Positions 1 through 10,882 of a stretch of 64,000 nt of DNA are shown here, one piece after another. Source of the stretch: Dactylorhiza incarnata (Eukaryota; Streptophyta; Magnoliopsida; Asparagales; Orchidaceae); the NCBI GenBank assembly GCA_033032865.1, contig JAWHQI010000304.1:1215001-1279000 (forward strand), written 5' to 3'. The translations under genes and the position numbers were made by a program. The stretch's first letter is position 1; every line of letters begins with the position of its first letter. The notes beneath the pieces are model-generated. The model was not told the DNA's origin. It did not search any database and was given only the letters and a program-made list of their open reading frames with translations.

Positions 1-964
1 ACCGTGAACAACAATGGTCCGGGTATGGTTCTTTCATTTTATTATCCGGACCTGAACCGGAACCGAAACCGCTATATATAAGTCTCAAGCTGTTTCAATA
101 TTTTAAAAACCGATCCGAAGAAGAACCGAACCACAACCCGTTTATTATTATTATTATTATTATTATATTGTTATTTTTTATATAATATCTATACTTACTA
201 TTATGGGTGAAACGGGTGCGGTTTGAACCTAAACCGTATTCGCAACAAAGGGGGTCGATTTTAGACTGAACAAAATCGCACCACACCAAATTCGTGTCAT
301 GTGGTTTGACATTAGTGCGATTTGGAATTGTAAAATAAGATTTCAAGAGCAACAATTCAAAGTTCTTTACCCTATGTTGAGTCGTGATCTTCAGCAACAT
401 GAACATTGCATCAGTATTAAACGATCATGATCTTTGAATTTTTAAAATCGGCACGGGCTGGTGCAATTTTGTGGTTTTGCGGTTTCAATTTTTAACTTCC
501 AGCCCGACTTGCTATATATTATACAAAAAGTACTCTCTCTTGGTATAACACAAAATTCCAGCGCCCGGGCCTCAGACTTTGAAGTCCCCGTTGCAAAAAA
601 AACAAACGGGTATACTTTTTCCCTCTGGTTTATTATTTTTGGCCTTCCTCATTCATTCTGTCAAGTTTGGTTTTGGTTCTAGTTGGAACCGATTGGAATT
701 GGGACTCCGCCAGGTCATGTATATTTGTGTGACTGCACATAGAGTCCCTCTCCTACCACACGACAGAGAGCGAAGACTCCGCCAGGGCGTGGGATTGCGA
801 CCCAGGTGTAGTTTTCTGCTATTACTTTGCTTAGGAGGGCCACCGGCCTCCAATTGGATGTGGAGTATGTTTCCCTCGTTTCATTGTGAACCACCGGGTT
901 TTGGTTTTGGTTCTTGTTGAACCGTAACCGGAACCGTTAACACGATGGTTCCAAAAATTATACT
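1..964. repeat. Old degenerate repeat rich in AACCGG/GGTTCC motifs, interrupted by Gypsy element 1
   Basis: The stretch has scattered degenerate AACCGG and GGTTCCGGTT motifs (about 45-75 and 660-960). The same sequence style resumes directly after the Gypsy element at 10244-10378, so the two parts were one repeat before the insertion. A short ATT microsatellite lies at 145-166. No gene was recognised; the small reading frames here have no family resemblance. The repeat may be a non-autonomous hAT-like element, since its right end reads as AGAGCTGTCAC on the minus strand, but its left end was not found. Confidence 0.35.
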
Positions 965-1139
965 GGAACTGTTATACACCCGTAGAGGCCTTGGGGTGCG
1001 TCTAGGGAAAACTCCACTAAGAGGAGGTGGGGTCAACGGTCAACGCATGATCGCCCGAGTTGAGGAGGCTGAACCCGCCATTTTCACCGCCAACACGCAA
1101 GCACGCACGAAGCGCGCGTCGCGCCCCGTCATGGCCGAA

Positions 1140-1400
1140 CCCCGCTACTGGGGTACGGTTGGCCCGCACCCCACTAGTGGGGTGCGAATAGCCGCACCCC
1201 CCATAGTGGGGGGTGCGGTCAAACCGCACCCCTTGTGGGGTGCGACCAAGCCGCACGTACCCCCTTGGGGTGCGGCCAAGCCGCCCCCCCCCCCCCCCCC
1301 CCCCCCCCCCCCGTTTTTGGGGTGCGGCCAAGCCGCAGCCGCACCCCATGAGGGGTGCGGCCCCATGAGGGGTGCGGCCAAACCGCACTCCCTTGGGGTG
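1140..1400 (+). repeat. GC-rich palindromic minisatellite in the U3 of the 5' LTR
   Basis: Repeated units of the form GGGGTGCGGCC-AAA-CCGCACCCC read the same on both strands. In this LTR the array contains a 29-bp poly-C run (1284-1312). Long reading frames through it on both strands (low-complexity Pro/Gly/Arg) are a by-product of the repeat. Confidence 0.85.
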
Positions 1401-1865
1401 CGCCCGAGAGGAGTCGCCCTCTCCCACGGGCACGGCCGCGCCACGCGCGCCTTTAGGGGCGGTCGAACCGCTCTCCCCCGTAGCAAGGTTGGGGTGAGTC
1501 CTCCCTCTTCCGGCTCGCCGCCCGCTTTCCGAGCTCCGGACTCCGTTCGGAGCGCTTCCGTGTTCGTTGCGCGCTCAGAACGCTTCTGAGCGCGCTCAGC
1601 TCACTTTTTGTCTTTCTGACTTCTCACATTTTATCTTTCTGGCATGCTCACTTTTTGTTTTTCCGGTTTCTCAGATTTCAGGAACAACCTGTCGCCTTTT
1701 TCGCCTCCAGCAAAACTGCCCAAACTGCCCGAACTGCCCGAAGGGCAAGATGATCATTTACGAAAAATGGCGATCCGTGTGCCCCGAACCAGAAAATATG
1801 ATTCGTCCGCCAGATATTTATGGAAGTTACGGCGGTGAAATTACCGGACTGCCCTCGGCCAAAGC

Positions 1866-1873
1866 TATAAAAG
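1866..1873 (+). promoter_or_regulatory. TATA box of the 5' LTR promoter
   Basis: TATAAAAG sits after the GC array in the expected U3 position. The same site is present in the 3' LTR at 9676-9683 and in Gypsy element 2's 3' LTR near 55216. Transcription would start about 30 bp downstream. Confidence 0.6.
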
Positions 1874-2420
1874 GAGCCCCAGGGCTTCATTTGAAAGGAC
1901 TTTGCCTTCTGCCCCGGGAGAGCTCCTTGCAGACTTTTGCGGAATTCTCCTTCGGCGCTTGAAGATCTCTTCGCAGACTTGAAGATTTCCTTCGTCCCGA
2001 AAAGCGACGCGGCTTCTCACTTTTGTTCTCCGGAGCCTTCTCACTTTTGTTCTCCGGAGCCTTCTCACTTTCGTTCTCCACCTTTCTCAGAAGGAGAAAG
2101 GACTTAGTTTATCTGGAGGTGGTCTGTCACCTTCGGAATTTTCTCTCTCTCTCTCTCTCTTTCTCTCTATTATTGTAATGAGCAGCGACCTGTCGCGCTC
2201 GACTTCTAAGTCTCCAATTGTAACCCCCCATAAGATAGTGGAAATTTGGTCGGCACAGCTCTGGCCACGTGGTTTTTTACCCTTTCCGGGTTTTCCACGC
2301 TAAAAAGTCCAAGAGTAATCAACGAATCTCAAATTGACTGTTTGCGCGCTTGGTTCGCTCCCGAGCTAAGGTGGTTCAAGTAAACCGGTCTACCAAGAGC
2401 CCTAAGCGACCCACAACAGT

Positions 2421-2440
2421 TTGGCGCCGTCTGTGGGAAC
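2421..2440 (+). other. Primer binding site of Gypsy element 1
   Basis: TTTGGCGCCGTCTGTGGGA follows the 5' LTR by one or two bases. The TGGCGCCGT core is what many plant Gypsy elements use to pair with a tRNA 3' end (tRNA-Asp-like). The same sequence follows the 5' LTR of Gypsy element 2 at 49408. Confidence 0.75.
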
Positions 2441-2470
2441 ATTCCCAAAACTCTTTGAAGGCCAACTCCA

Positions 2471-4004
2471 ATGGCAAGACAGAGTACTCGCACTACTGAA
2501 GGATCCATGCCGGAAGGGCGCGTCGACCCAGCTCCCTCCCACTCGCTTATCAATGCGCCTCCCACGGAAGGGGCAGCCGATATGTTGGCTCTCGTAAGGA
2601 ATCTCGGGGCTCCCCAAGTTCCAGTTCACCCGCCAGCACTGAACGCACCGCCGCCCCCGGTTACAGATCATGCCCCGAACGAAGAAGTCGTTCGAGAGGA
2701 CGAAGCTTCAGAAGGATTCTCCATCGCATCAAGCTCCGCTCACCCTGCCCCGCCAGCTGGGGGCCCAGAAGCTGACCACCGTCACCACCACTGGAGAAGA
2801 GCTGCCCCTGATCGAGCAATAGAAAGAACTACGCGAGAAGAAATACGCGACATGATAGAGGAGGAGTACGCCCAAGCAGGACGACGCGCAACCCTCACCC
2901 GCCGTCCCGCACACCACGACTCCCCATTGTCGCCTCAAGTCTTGGCCCATCCAATTCCGAATGGTTTCAAGCTTCCCAGCATCGAGACGTTCGACGGGAC
3001 GGACGATCCATTGGATCATGTCAATCACTTCACCACCGTCATGAGGATTTACAGCGCCCCTGTTCAGCTCCTCTGTCAGGTGTTCCCGGCAACCTTGAAG
3101 GGACAAGCGCGCACTTGGTTCCACTCCCTGCGGAACGGGGCCATCAACAACTTCACAGAAATGGCGCAGCAATTCGTGGACTAATTTATCGCCATCCGCA
3201 GAATTGTCCGAGATCCCTCCCATCTCTCAGGGATCCGCCAAAACGACGGAGAGACACTCAAAGATTTTTTCTGACGCATCACTACGGAGGCTCGGCAGAT
3301 CCCAGGAGTTGACCCTGAGCTCCTGCGGGGAGTTTTCCTTGGAGGACTCTGCCCAAGCGGCTTCTACCCAGCTCTCATGAGAGAAACCGTACCAAGTTAT
3401 CCCGATCTCGTTCACCGAGTTGAAGCTCAGATAGTTGCTGACGAGACCATCGAAGCGCACCGTCAGCAGTTCGAAGGAAGCCAAGGAAGGAAGAGGGGGT
3501 CAGATCAAGCCCCTCGCGGATGAGAAGAACGACGCGGCGAGGAGCGCCGCGGTGACGAACGCTGTCGTGATCCCCGAAGGGACCTGGGACCACAGCCGCC
3601 CAGGACGTACACCCCGTTGAACACTACTAGAACGAATGTACTTTACGCCATTCAGAACAACCCAGAGTTCTGTATGCCCCGGGTGCTACCACCAAATCCG
3701 AGGGGCGACCAGTCCAAGTACTGCGAGTTCCATCAAAGAACCGGGCATACCACTGAAGAATGCACCAGACTTAAAGACGAGATCGAGCGTCTCATCCGCC
3801 AAGGACTCCTGGGAAGATTCTTGCAAGGCCAGATTCCCGACCAGCCCCAGCAACCTAGGGAGACGAGGGAGCAGCCTCCCGCCCCCCGAGGCGCAGGTGG
3901 ACGAAGGCCGATGGTGGGAGAAATCGAAACGATCGCCGGGCCTCCCATCTTAGCGTCCCAAATCCTCTCGATTGCCCAGCCCGTAAGGGACCACGAAGAC
4001 AAAA
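2471..4004 (+). pseudogene. gag: gag of Gypsy element 1 (capsid and nucleocapsid), interrupted
   Basis: The frame starts at the first ATG after the primer site. A low-complexity N-terminal third leads into the retrotransposon gag capsid domain (about 2950-3450) and then a zinc knuckle at about 3720-3765 with spacing C-x2-H-x4-H-x4-C, where the usual second Cys is His. All of this lies in one frame, broken by stops at 3182-3184 (TAA), 3272-3274 (TGA) and 3521-3523 (TGA). At an A7 run (4001-4007) the coding frame moves one base forward into the pol frame. The product would be the particle-forming polyprotein. This copy can make only a truncated N-terminal piece. Confidence 0.85.
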
Positions 4005-7000
4005 AAACTCAAGCAGGATATTACGATTACTTTCGGAGAAGAAGACTTGCAAGGCTTGCGGCTTCCGCACCAGGATCCACTCGTGATCAGCGCAGGGATT
4101 GGGGACCCTTGCTTCAAAGTTAAGAGAATACTGGTCGATAACGGAAGCTCAGTTGATGTTCTGTTCCTTTCCACTTTGCAAAATATGAAACTCACAAAAG
4201 ATCAGCTCAGCCCTGCAGCCGGGCCCGTCTACGGCTTCGACAACAGACCTGTCCCAGTTCAATGCATGATTACTCTCCCAGTCACATTGGGCGAGTTTCC
4301 AAGGCAGTCGACGTACAACATCCAGTTCATTGTGGTGGAATCCACCTCCGCCTACAATGCCATCTTTGGGAGACCGCTCCAGTCAATCTTTGGAGCAATC
4401 CCTTCCATTCCGCATCTGGCTATAAAGTTCCCAACTGCCGCAGGCATAGGAGTCGTAAGAGGAGACCAAGAGGCAGCCAAAACCTGCTATCTGAAGCAGG
4501 CTCAACCAGTAAAAGCAACCGCTCTCAATATCAATAACTTCGACCTGCGAGACGAGGCCACTATGCAGCGAGGAGCGCCCGTTGAAGGACTAGTGGAAGT
4601 ACCGCTCTCCCAGCAAGACTCGACTCGGACTGTTCAGGTCGGGTCACTCCTGTCACGAGAAGAACGCGAAGAATTCACAGCCCTCCTGCAAGAGAACGAG
4701 GACATCTTCGCTTGGAGCCCGGCAGACATGCCCGGGGTGGATCCTGAAGTCATTTATCACTCTTTAAACATCAACCCCGCCTGCAGGCCTGTAATTCAAA
4801 AGAAGAGGAACTTTGACCCCGAGCGACTGAAGGCGATCGAGGAAGAAGTAGCTAAACTCCTCGAGGCACGGTTCATACGCGAAGCGGAATACCCCACGTG
4901 GCTTGCCAACGTGGTCATGGTGAAAAAGGCCTCCGAGAAATGGCGAATGTGCGTCGACTACAACAATCTGAACCAGGCATGCCCAAAGGACAGCTTCCCG
5001 CTCCCAAGGATTGACCAGCTCGTCGACGCGACAGCCGGCCACAAGCTACTTAGCTTCATGGATGCTTATTCCGGCTACAACCAGATAAGGATGAATCCCG
5101 CAGACGAGGAACATACCGCCTTCCGCACCGACAGAGGAGTCTACTGCCACAAAGTAATGTCGTTCGGCCTTAAGAACGCCGGAGCCACCTATCAGAGACT
5201 GATGAACAAGGTCTTCAAGAACCTCATCGGGGAAACGATGGAGGTATACGTGGACGACATGTTAGTCAAAAGCGTCCACCGTTGCGACCACTTGAGAGAC
5301 TTGGGAAAGTGCTTTCAGCTTCTCCGTCGCTTCCAGATGCGGCTCAACCCCAGCAAATGCGCGTTTGGTGTGACGGCGGGAAAGTTCTTGGGTTTCATGG
5401 TAACCCATCGGGGAATTGAGGCCAACCCCGAGAAGATCAAGGCGTTGGAGGATATGTCGCCGCCTCGCTCAATTAAGGAAGTGCAGCGCCTGAACGGGAG
5501 GATCGCTGCGCTATCTCGTTTCTTGTCACGAACGGGAGACAAGTACCTCCCCTTCTTCAAAATCCTCCGGGGAGCGCGCCACTCTGGCTTCCAGTGGACT
5601 GACGAGTGCCAAGTGGCGTTCGAACTTCTCAAACAATACTTGGCTTCGCCACCGCTTCTGTCAAAGCCCACCCACGGAGAAACTCTATTTTTATACCTGG
5701 CAGTGTCGCCTACGGCTCTTAGCTCGGTGTTCGTGAAAGACGAAGGAGGGGTGCAACGACCAATCTACTACCTCAGCAAAGTCCTCTCCGACACCGAAAC
5801 CAGATATCCAGCAGCAGACAAGACAGCCTTGGCCCTTGTTTTTTCGGCGAGGAAGCTCCGACCCTACTTCCAGGCTCATACAGTAAAAGTGTTGACACAA
5901 CTCCCACTGCGAACAATCCTCCAGAAACCAGAAGTCTCAGGAAGACTAGTGAAGTGGGCCGTAGAACTCGGCGAGTTTGACATTCAATTCCTGCCTTGAC
6001 CAGACATCAAGTCACAAGCACTCGTCAACTTTGTTGTAGAGTACACCATCCCACCAGAAGCAGCTCCCGTCGAAGACACCACTAGCCCCCGTTGGACTCT
6101 CTATGTCGACGGTGCCTCAGGAGCTGAAGGGGCCGGAGCGGGACTGCTCCTCATAAGTCCCGATGAGATCACCTTGGATTACGGCCTCCGGTTGAAATTC
6201 CCCGCGACAAACAACATTACAGAATACGAGGCGCTAATCACCGGTCTCCGGCTCGCTATCGATTGCAAAGTTAAGAGCCAGACTATTTACACAGACTCTC
6301 AACTCGTAGTCTCGCAAGTCGAAGGAGATTACGAGGCTAAGAACGACCAGATGGCAAAGTACCTCGCATTCGCGAAATTACTCCTTCAGAAGCTCACATC
6401 GTATCAAATTCTACATATCCCCCGAGAGCAGAATTCCAGGGCGGATGCTCTATCCAAGCTCGCCACTTCACCCTCAAGCTACCAGTCTCGAAGACGCCGA
6501 ATCGAAGATATCGTTGCTCCAAGTATTCAAGGACCATGGGAGATTGCAACCATCCACCTGGAAGAATCATCCTGGATGACCCCATTACGAGCTTATCTCG
6601 AGCGCGGACACCTTCCTGAAGATCGCCTAGAAATGCGAAGATTGCGGATGCGGGCGACATCATTTACCATTATAGACGGAGAGCTTTACAAATGGGCGTT
6701 CTCAGGACCGTATCTAAAGTGTCTGCCGGCAGAAGAAGCAGACTACGCCCTCAGAGAGGTGCACGAGGGAGTCTGCGGAGAACACCTAGGCGGGAAGGCG
6801 TTGGCACAAAAAATACTACGTCAAGGCTTCTATTGGCCAACGTTGAAGAAGGACGCAGCCGAGCTAGTCCAAAGGTGTAGGAGCTGTCAGCTGCACGCCA
6901 ACGTACCTCATCAACCTCCGGTCTCACTCTCCACGCTCCAAAGCGCGTGACCATTCGCACAGTGGGAAATCGACCTCCTCGGCCCCCTACCTCTAGCATC

Positions 7001-7691
7001 CGGGCAAAGGAAGTTCATCATCCTAGCCATCGATTACTTCACCAAATGGGTAGACGCAGAACCCCTAGCCAAAATCACGGAAGAGAACGCCAAACAGTTT
7101 GTCTGGAAGAACATCGTCTGCCGCTTCGGCATCCCAGCAACCATCATTGCCGACAACGACACTCAATTCACCGGGAAGTCCTTCACCAAGATGTGCGAAG
7201 ACTTGAAGATCAACCTTCGCCATACTGCCGTAGCGCATCCGCAAACCAACAGGCAAGTAGAAGTCACGAATCGCACCATCCTCAACGAGTTGAAGACACG
7301 CTTAGAAGAAGTTGGGGGACAATGGGTGGATGCACTCCCAAACGTGTTGTGGGCGTACCGCACAACAGAGAGGACTCCTACCGGAGAGACGCCTTATAAC
7401 CTCTGTTACGGTACTGAAGCTGCCCAACGTGCCGCATCCTACCAAATGCGTGTAGCCCGGACCTATGATAGGAGGGTGAAGCCCAGGCCAATCAACGTGG
7501 GAGATCTCGTCCTACGCAGCATCGAGGCAGCCGGCAAAGGCCCCCAAGGGGATAAGCTCTCACCAACATGGGAGGGCCCATACGTTGTTACTACGGTCGT
7601 AAAGCCCGGAACATACAGACTCAGAACGGCGGAAGAGAAGACTCTACCACGCACCTGGAATGCCCAGAACCTACGCCGCTTCTACCAGTAA
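4005..7691 (+). pseudogene. pol: pol of Gypsy element 1: protease, reverse transcriptase, two RNase H domains, integrase; interrupted
   Basis: One frame runs from 4005 to the stop at 7689-7691. The aspartic protease motif DNGSS lies at about 4137-4151. Reverse transcriptase covers about 4850-5450 with YVDDM near 5246-5260. A first RNase H follows to about 5999. A second RNase H starts with LYVDGASG near 6100 and runs to about 6460. Integrase has the HHCC zinc domain (about 6760-6900) and the D-D-E core (Asp near 6971 and 7150, Glu near 7258). Stops at 5997-5999 (TGA) and 6948-6950 (TGA) separate the first RNase H from the second and the integrase zinc domain from its core. The domain set places it in the Tat lineage. 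Confidence 0.92.
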
Positions 7692-7710
7692 TCCCAAGTC
7701 TTCTGTCACG

Positions 7711-7912
7711 TACTAAGCCGTGAGCCCAGACTCGTGCGAACTTATCTTATAATTTCTATGCAAAGCCGCGAGCCCAGACTCGTGCGAACTCATCTTTTAA
7801 TTTATTATGTAAAAGCCGCGAGCTCAGACTCATGCGAACCTATCTAATGTTACATATTATGTGAAAGCCGCGAGCTCAGACTCGTGCGAACTCATCTTAC
7901 TTTGCAGAAAGC
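7711..7912 (+). repeat. Tandem repeat, about 50-bp unit, four copies, 3' region of Gypsy element 1
   Basis: Units begin AAGCCGCGAGC(C/T)CAGACTC and are separated by AT-rich spacers. Two more degenerate copies occur at about 8412-8482, after the longer repeats. The array lies between the pol stop and the polypurine tract and has no coding potential. Confidence 0.85.
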
Positions 7913-7992
7913 CACGCGAAAAATGTTTTTTATAATATATATATATATATATGTTTTGACACCTATGTTCAACTAAGAAAAATCTTTATAAC

Positions 7993-8405
7993 AGGGCCAT
8001 GCCCTGGGGACTTCACACCGCCGTCGATTGAAGGTTCGCCCTTCTAATCCGCCGTAGAGTCTCAGCGTCGTAGGGGCCTGCCCCCTTACGTTCGCCCCCG
8101 GTTTGAATACACCACCTATTCACCGGCTATTTCAGGGCCCTGCCCTGGGGACTTCGCACCGCCGTCGATTGAAGGTTCGCCCTTCTCCTCCGCCGTAGAG
8201 TCTCAGCGTCGTAGGGGCCTGCCCCCCTTACGTTCGCCCCCGGTTTGAATACACCAGCTATTCACCGGCCATCTCGGGACCATGTCCCGGGGACTTGCAC
8301 CGCCGTCGATTGAAGGCTCGCCCTTCTCCTCCGCCGTCGAGTCCCGCCATCGTAAGGGCCTGCCCCCCTTACGTTCGCTAACGGTTTGAATACACCCGCT
8401 ATTCA
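7993..8405 (+). repeat. Tandem repeat, about 140-bp unit, three copies, 3' region of Gypsy element 1
   Basis: Copies begin near 7993, 8133 and 8276, each with a GGGCC.TGCCC palindrome followed by GACTTC.CACCGCCGTCGAT. Related 140-bp units occur in the 3' region of Gypsy element 2 (51211-51650), so the repeat is part of the lineage and not a local event. Confidence 0.85.
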
Positions 8406-8798
8406 CAAGCCAAAAAGCCGCGAGCCCGGACTCGCGCAAAGTTATAAAAAGTCGTGAGCTCAGACTCACGCCAACTAATCTAACGCCTTGCAAGTTACTC
8501 AGGTACCGACGCTAAGTAACAAGCCAGCGACAATCTCGAAAAAACGGACATCCTTTGCCAGCCATCTTGAAGCATCTTCTCTCAATCAGCACTTCAACAG
8601 TGACCAGGCAGCAGGACCACAAGAGCGTTATTGCAACACAACGCAGAGCAAGAAACGCTCAAGACAAAAACAAAAGCAACCACACACTCACCCTTCGACA
8701 GCAATTCTTGCCCAAAGGCGCCACAAAGAGAGCAACGATCAAAGCCGCCGCAGAAAAATCGAAACCTCCGAACTCCTCCGCGCCGAAATTCGGACTCC

Positions 8799-8816
8799 GA
8801 AGGTTTGGGGGGCTTA
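8799..8816 (+). other. Polypurine-tract region of Gypsy element 1
   Basis: GAAGGTTTGGGGGGCTTA lies directly before the 3' LTR. The matching site in Gypsy element 2 is GAAGGTTTGTGGGGCTTA before 54310. It would prime plus-strand synthesis. Confidence 0.6.
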
Positions 8817-9925
8817 TGTTATACACCCGTAGAGGCCTTGGGGTGCGTCTAGGGAAAACTCCACTAAGAGGAGGTGGGGTCAACAGTCAACGCATGATCG
8901 CCCGAGTTGAGGAGGCCGAACCCGCCATTTTCACCGCCAACACGCAAGCACGCACGAAGCGCGCGTCGCGCCCCGTCATGGCCGAACCCCGCTACTGGGG
9001 TACGGTTGGCCCGCACCCCACTAGTGGGGTGCGAATAGCCGCACCCCACATAGTGGGGGGTGCGGCCAAACCGCACCCCACATAGTGGGGGGTGCGGCCA
9101 AACCGCACCCCACATAGTGGGGGGTGCGGCCAAACCGCACCCCATGTGGGGTGCGGCCAAGCCGCCCCCCTTTTTGGGGTGCGGCCAAGCCGCACCCCAT
9201 GAGGGGTGCGACCGAGAGGAGTCGCCCCCTCCCACGGGCACGGCCGCGCCGCGCCCGCCTTTAGGGGCGGTCGAACCGCTCTCCGCCGTAGCAAGGTTGG
9301 GGTGAGTCCTCCCTCTTCCGGCTCGCCGCCCGCTTTCCGAGCTCCGGACTCCGTTCGGAGCGCTTCCGTGTTCGTTGCGCGCTCAGAACGCTTCTGAGCG
9401 CGCTCAGCTCACTTTTTGTCTTTCTGACTTCTCATATTTTGTCTTTCTAGCATGCTCACTTTTTGTCTTTCCAGTTTCTCAGATTTCAGGAACAACCTGT
9501 CGCCTTTTTCGCCTCCAGCAAAACTGCCCAAACTGCCCGAACTGCCCGAACTGCCCAAGATGGTCATTTACGAAAAATGGCGATCCGTGTGCCCCGAACC
9601 AGAAAATATGATTCGTCCGCCAGATATTTATGGAAGTTACGGCGGCGAAATTACCGGACTGCCCCCGGCCAAAGCTATAAAAGGAGCCCCAGGGCTTCAT
9701 ATGAAAGGACCTTGCCTTCTGCCCCGGGAGAGCTCCTTGCAGACTTTTGCGGAATTCTCCTTCGGCGCTTGAAGATCTCCTTCGCAGACTTGAAGATTTC
9801 CTTCGTCCCGAAAGGCGACGCGCCTTCTCACTTTTGTTCTCCGGAGCCTTCTCACTTTCGTTCTCCACCTTTCTCAGAAGGAGAAAGGACTTAGTTTTTC
9901 TGGAGGTGGTCTGTCACCTTCGGAA

Positions 9926-9987
<62 letters not shown>

Positions 9988-10238
9988 ATTATTGTAACGA
10001 GCAGCGGCCTGTCGCGCTCGACTTCTAAGTCTCCAATTGTAACCCCCCCAGAAGATAGTTGAAGTTTGGTCGGCACAGCTCCGGCCACGTGGTTTTTTAC
10101 CCTTTCCGGGTTTTCCACGCTAAAAAGTTCAAGTGTAATCAACGAATCTCAAATTGACTGTTTGCGCGCTTGGTTCGCTCCCGAGCTAAGGTGGTTCAAG
10201 TAAACCGGTCTACCAAGAGCCCTAAGCGACCCGCAACA
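8817..10238 (+). repeat. 3' LTR of Gypsy element 1
   Basis: This 1422-bp repeat is highly similar to 970-2418. The main differences are in the GC array: here four regular units of about 32 bp (about 9035-9165) replace the poly-C version. The TC microsatellite is longer (about 9927-9979), and a 22-bp duplication near 2031-2060 of the 5' LTR is single here. A TATA box lies at 9676-9683. Confidence 0.95.
9000..9210 (+). repeat. GC-rich palindromic minisatellite in the 3' LTR
   Basis: Near-identical 32-bp units contain CACATAGTGGGGGGTGCGG followed by CCAAACCGCACCC. Each unit can fold on itself, and the G-runs could form quadruplexes. It corresponds to 1140-1400 in the 5' LTR. Confidence 0.85.
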
Positions 10239-10243
10239 GGAAC

Positions 10244-10378
10244 CAAAACCAGAACCGGAACCGGTCAAACCAAATACGGTTTTGGTTCTAATTTGAAGAA
10301 CCGTTACCTTAGCGGTTCGGTTCACGGTTTTAGTAGAACCGGAACCGAACCGGAACCGTGACAGCTCTAATCTCACGT
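10244..10378. repeat. Right part of the AACCGG-rich repeat split by Gypsy element 1
   Basis: The sequence continues the motif composition of 650-964, with many AACCGGAACCG steps. It ends near 10370 with GTGACAGCTCTAAT. On the minus strand that end reads AGAGCTGTCAC, a form common at ends of plant hAT-like elements (inference). 10380-10870 beyond it is AT-rich with nothing recognised. Confidence 0.35.
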
Positions 10379-10882
10379 TTGTCTAATGGCAGCTTGACGT
10401 TAATGACAAACCATATTTTTACACACGTAGACCAATTTGTTATTGGCAGCACAATAAAAAGTTAAAAAAACATTATCAATTAAAATTTAAACCTTCCTTA
10501 GTAAGAAAATGTCCAAAATTAGATGAATGTTCATCTGTTACAATCTGGTCTAAGCATTTCAAAATAATATGCGTGTTGTATTTTTAAATGATCTTCATGT
10601 TCCACAAAAAGTGAACATGAAATTAAAAATTAATTATTACGTCAAAGATTTGAACTTGTAAAAATACTAAAACAATAATTTTTGTAGATCAATTGTAAAA
10701 AGACAATAACTTTACCCGTGCAACAAAATTTTCTACCATAATTTGATAACTGGTAATCCAAAAACAAGCATCATATGTTTCTTTGTAGCTGCCGAAAATT
10801 ATTAAAATATGTTAAAAATGAAAGGTTCATAGAGGGTTATAATATAAAATAAATGTTCAACATGTATCTAAACTTCAAGATC

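Larger units (their letters stand above)
970..2418 (+). repeat. 5' LTR of Gypsy element 1
   Basis: This 1449-bp direct repeat matches 8817-10238. U3 carries a GC-rich array of short palindromes (about 1140-1400) and a run of 29 C residues (1284-1312). A TATA box (TATAAAAG) lies at 1866-1873, and a TC microsatellite lies near 2140-2166. The repeat ends with CAACA directly before the primer site. Confidence 0.95.
970..10238 (+). mobile_element. Complete Ty3/Gypsy LTR retrotransposon, Tat lineage (Gypsy element 1)
   Basis: The element is bounded by two LTRs (970-2418 and 8817-10238) that start TGTTATACACCC and end CAACA. The 5-bp target duplication GGAAC is perfect (965-969 and 10239-10243). 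Order is LTR, primer site, gag, protease, reverse transcriptase, RNase H, a second RNase H, integrase, 3' repeats, polypurine tract, LTR. Two tandem RNase H domains are a hallmark of the Tat group of plant Gypsy elements. The coding region has five in-frame stops and a one-base frame change, so this copy cannot make its own proteins. Confidence 0.95.

Noticed and set aside
945..1589. Long open frames on both strands through the Gypsy LTR arrays (also 8864-9305, 48050-48651, 54406-55034)
   Set aside because: They run through GC-rich palindromic repeats, are Pro/Gly/Arg low-complexity, and are open in several frames at once. They are composition artefacts.
3998..4010. Programmed -1 ribosomal frameshift between gag and pol
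   Set aside because: The required change is +1, and gag is already broken by three stops upstream.
10149..10376. Small frames in the AACCGG-rich repeat
   Set aside because: They consist of repeated Arg/Gly/Ser/Thr motifs from the degenerate repeat.
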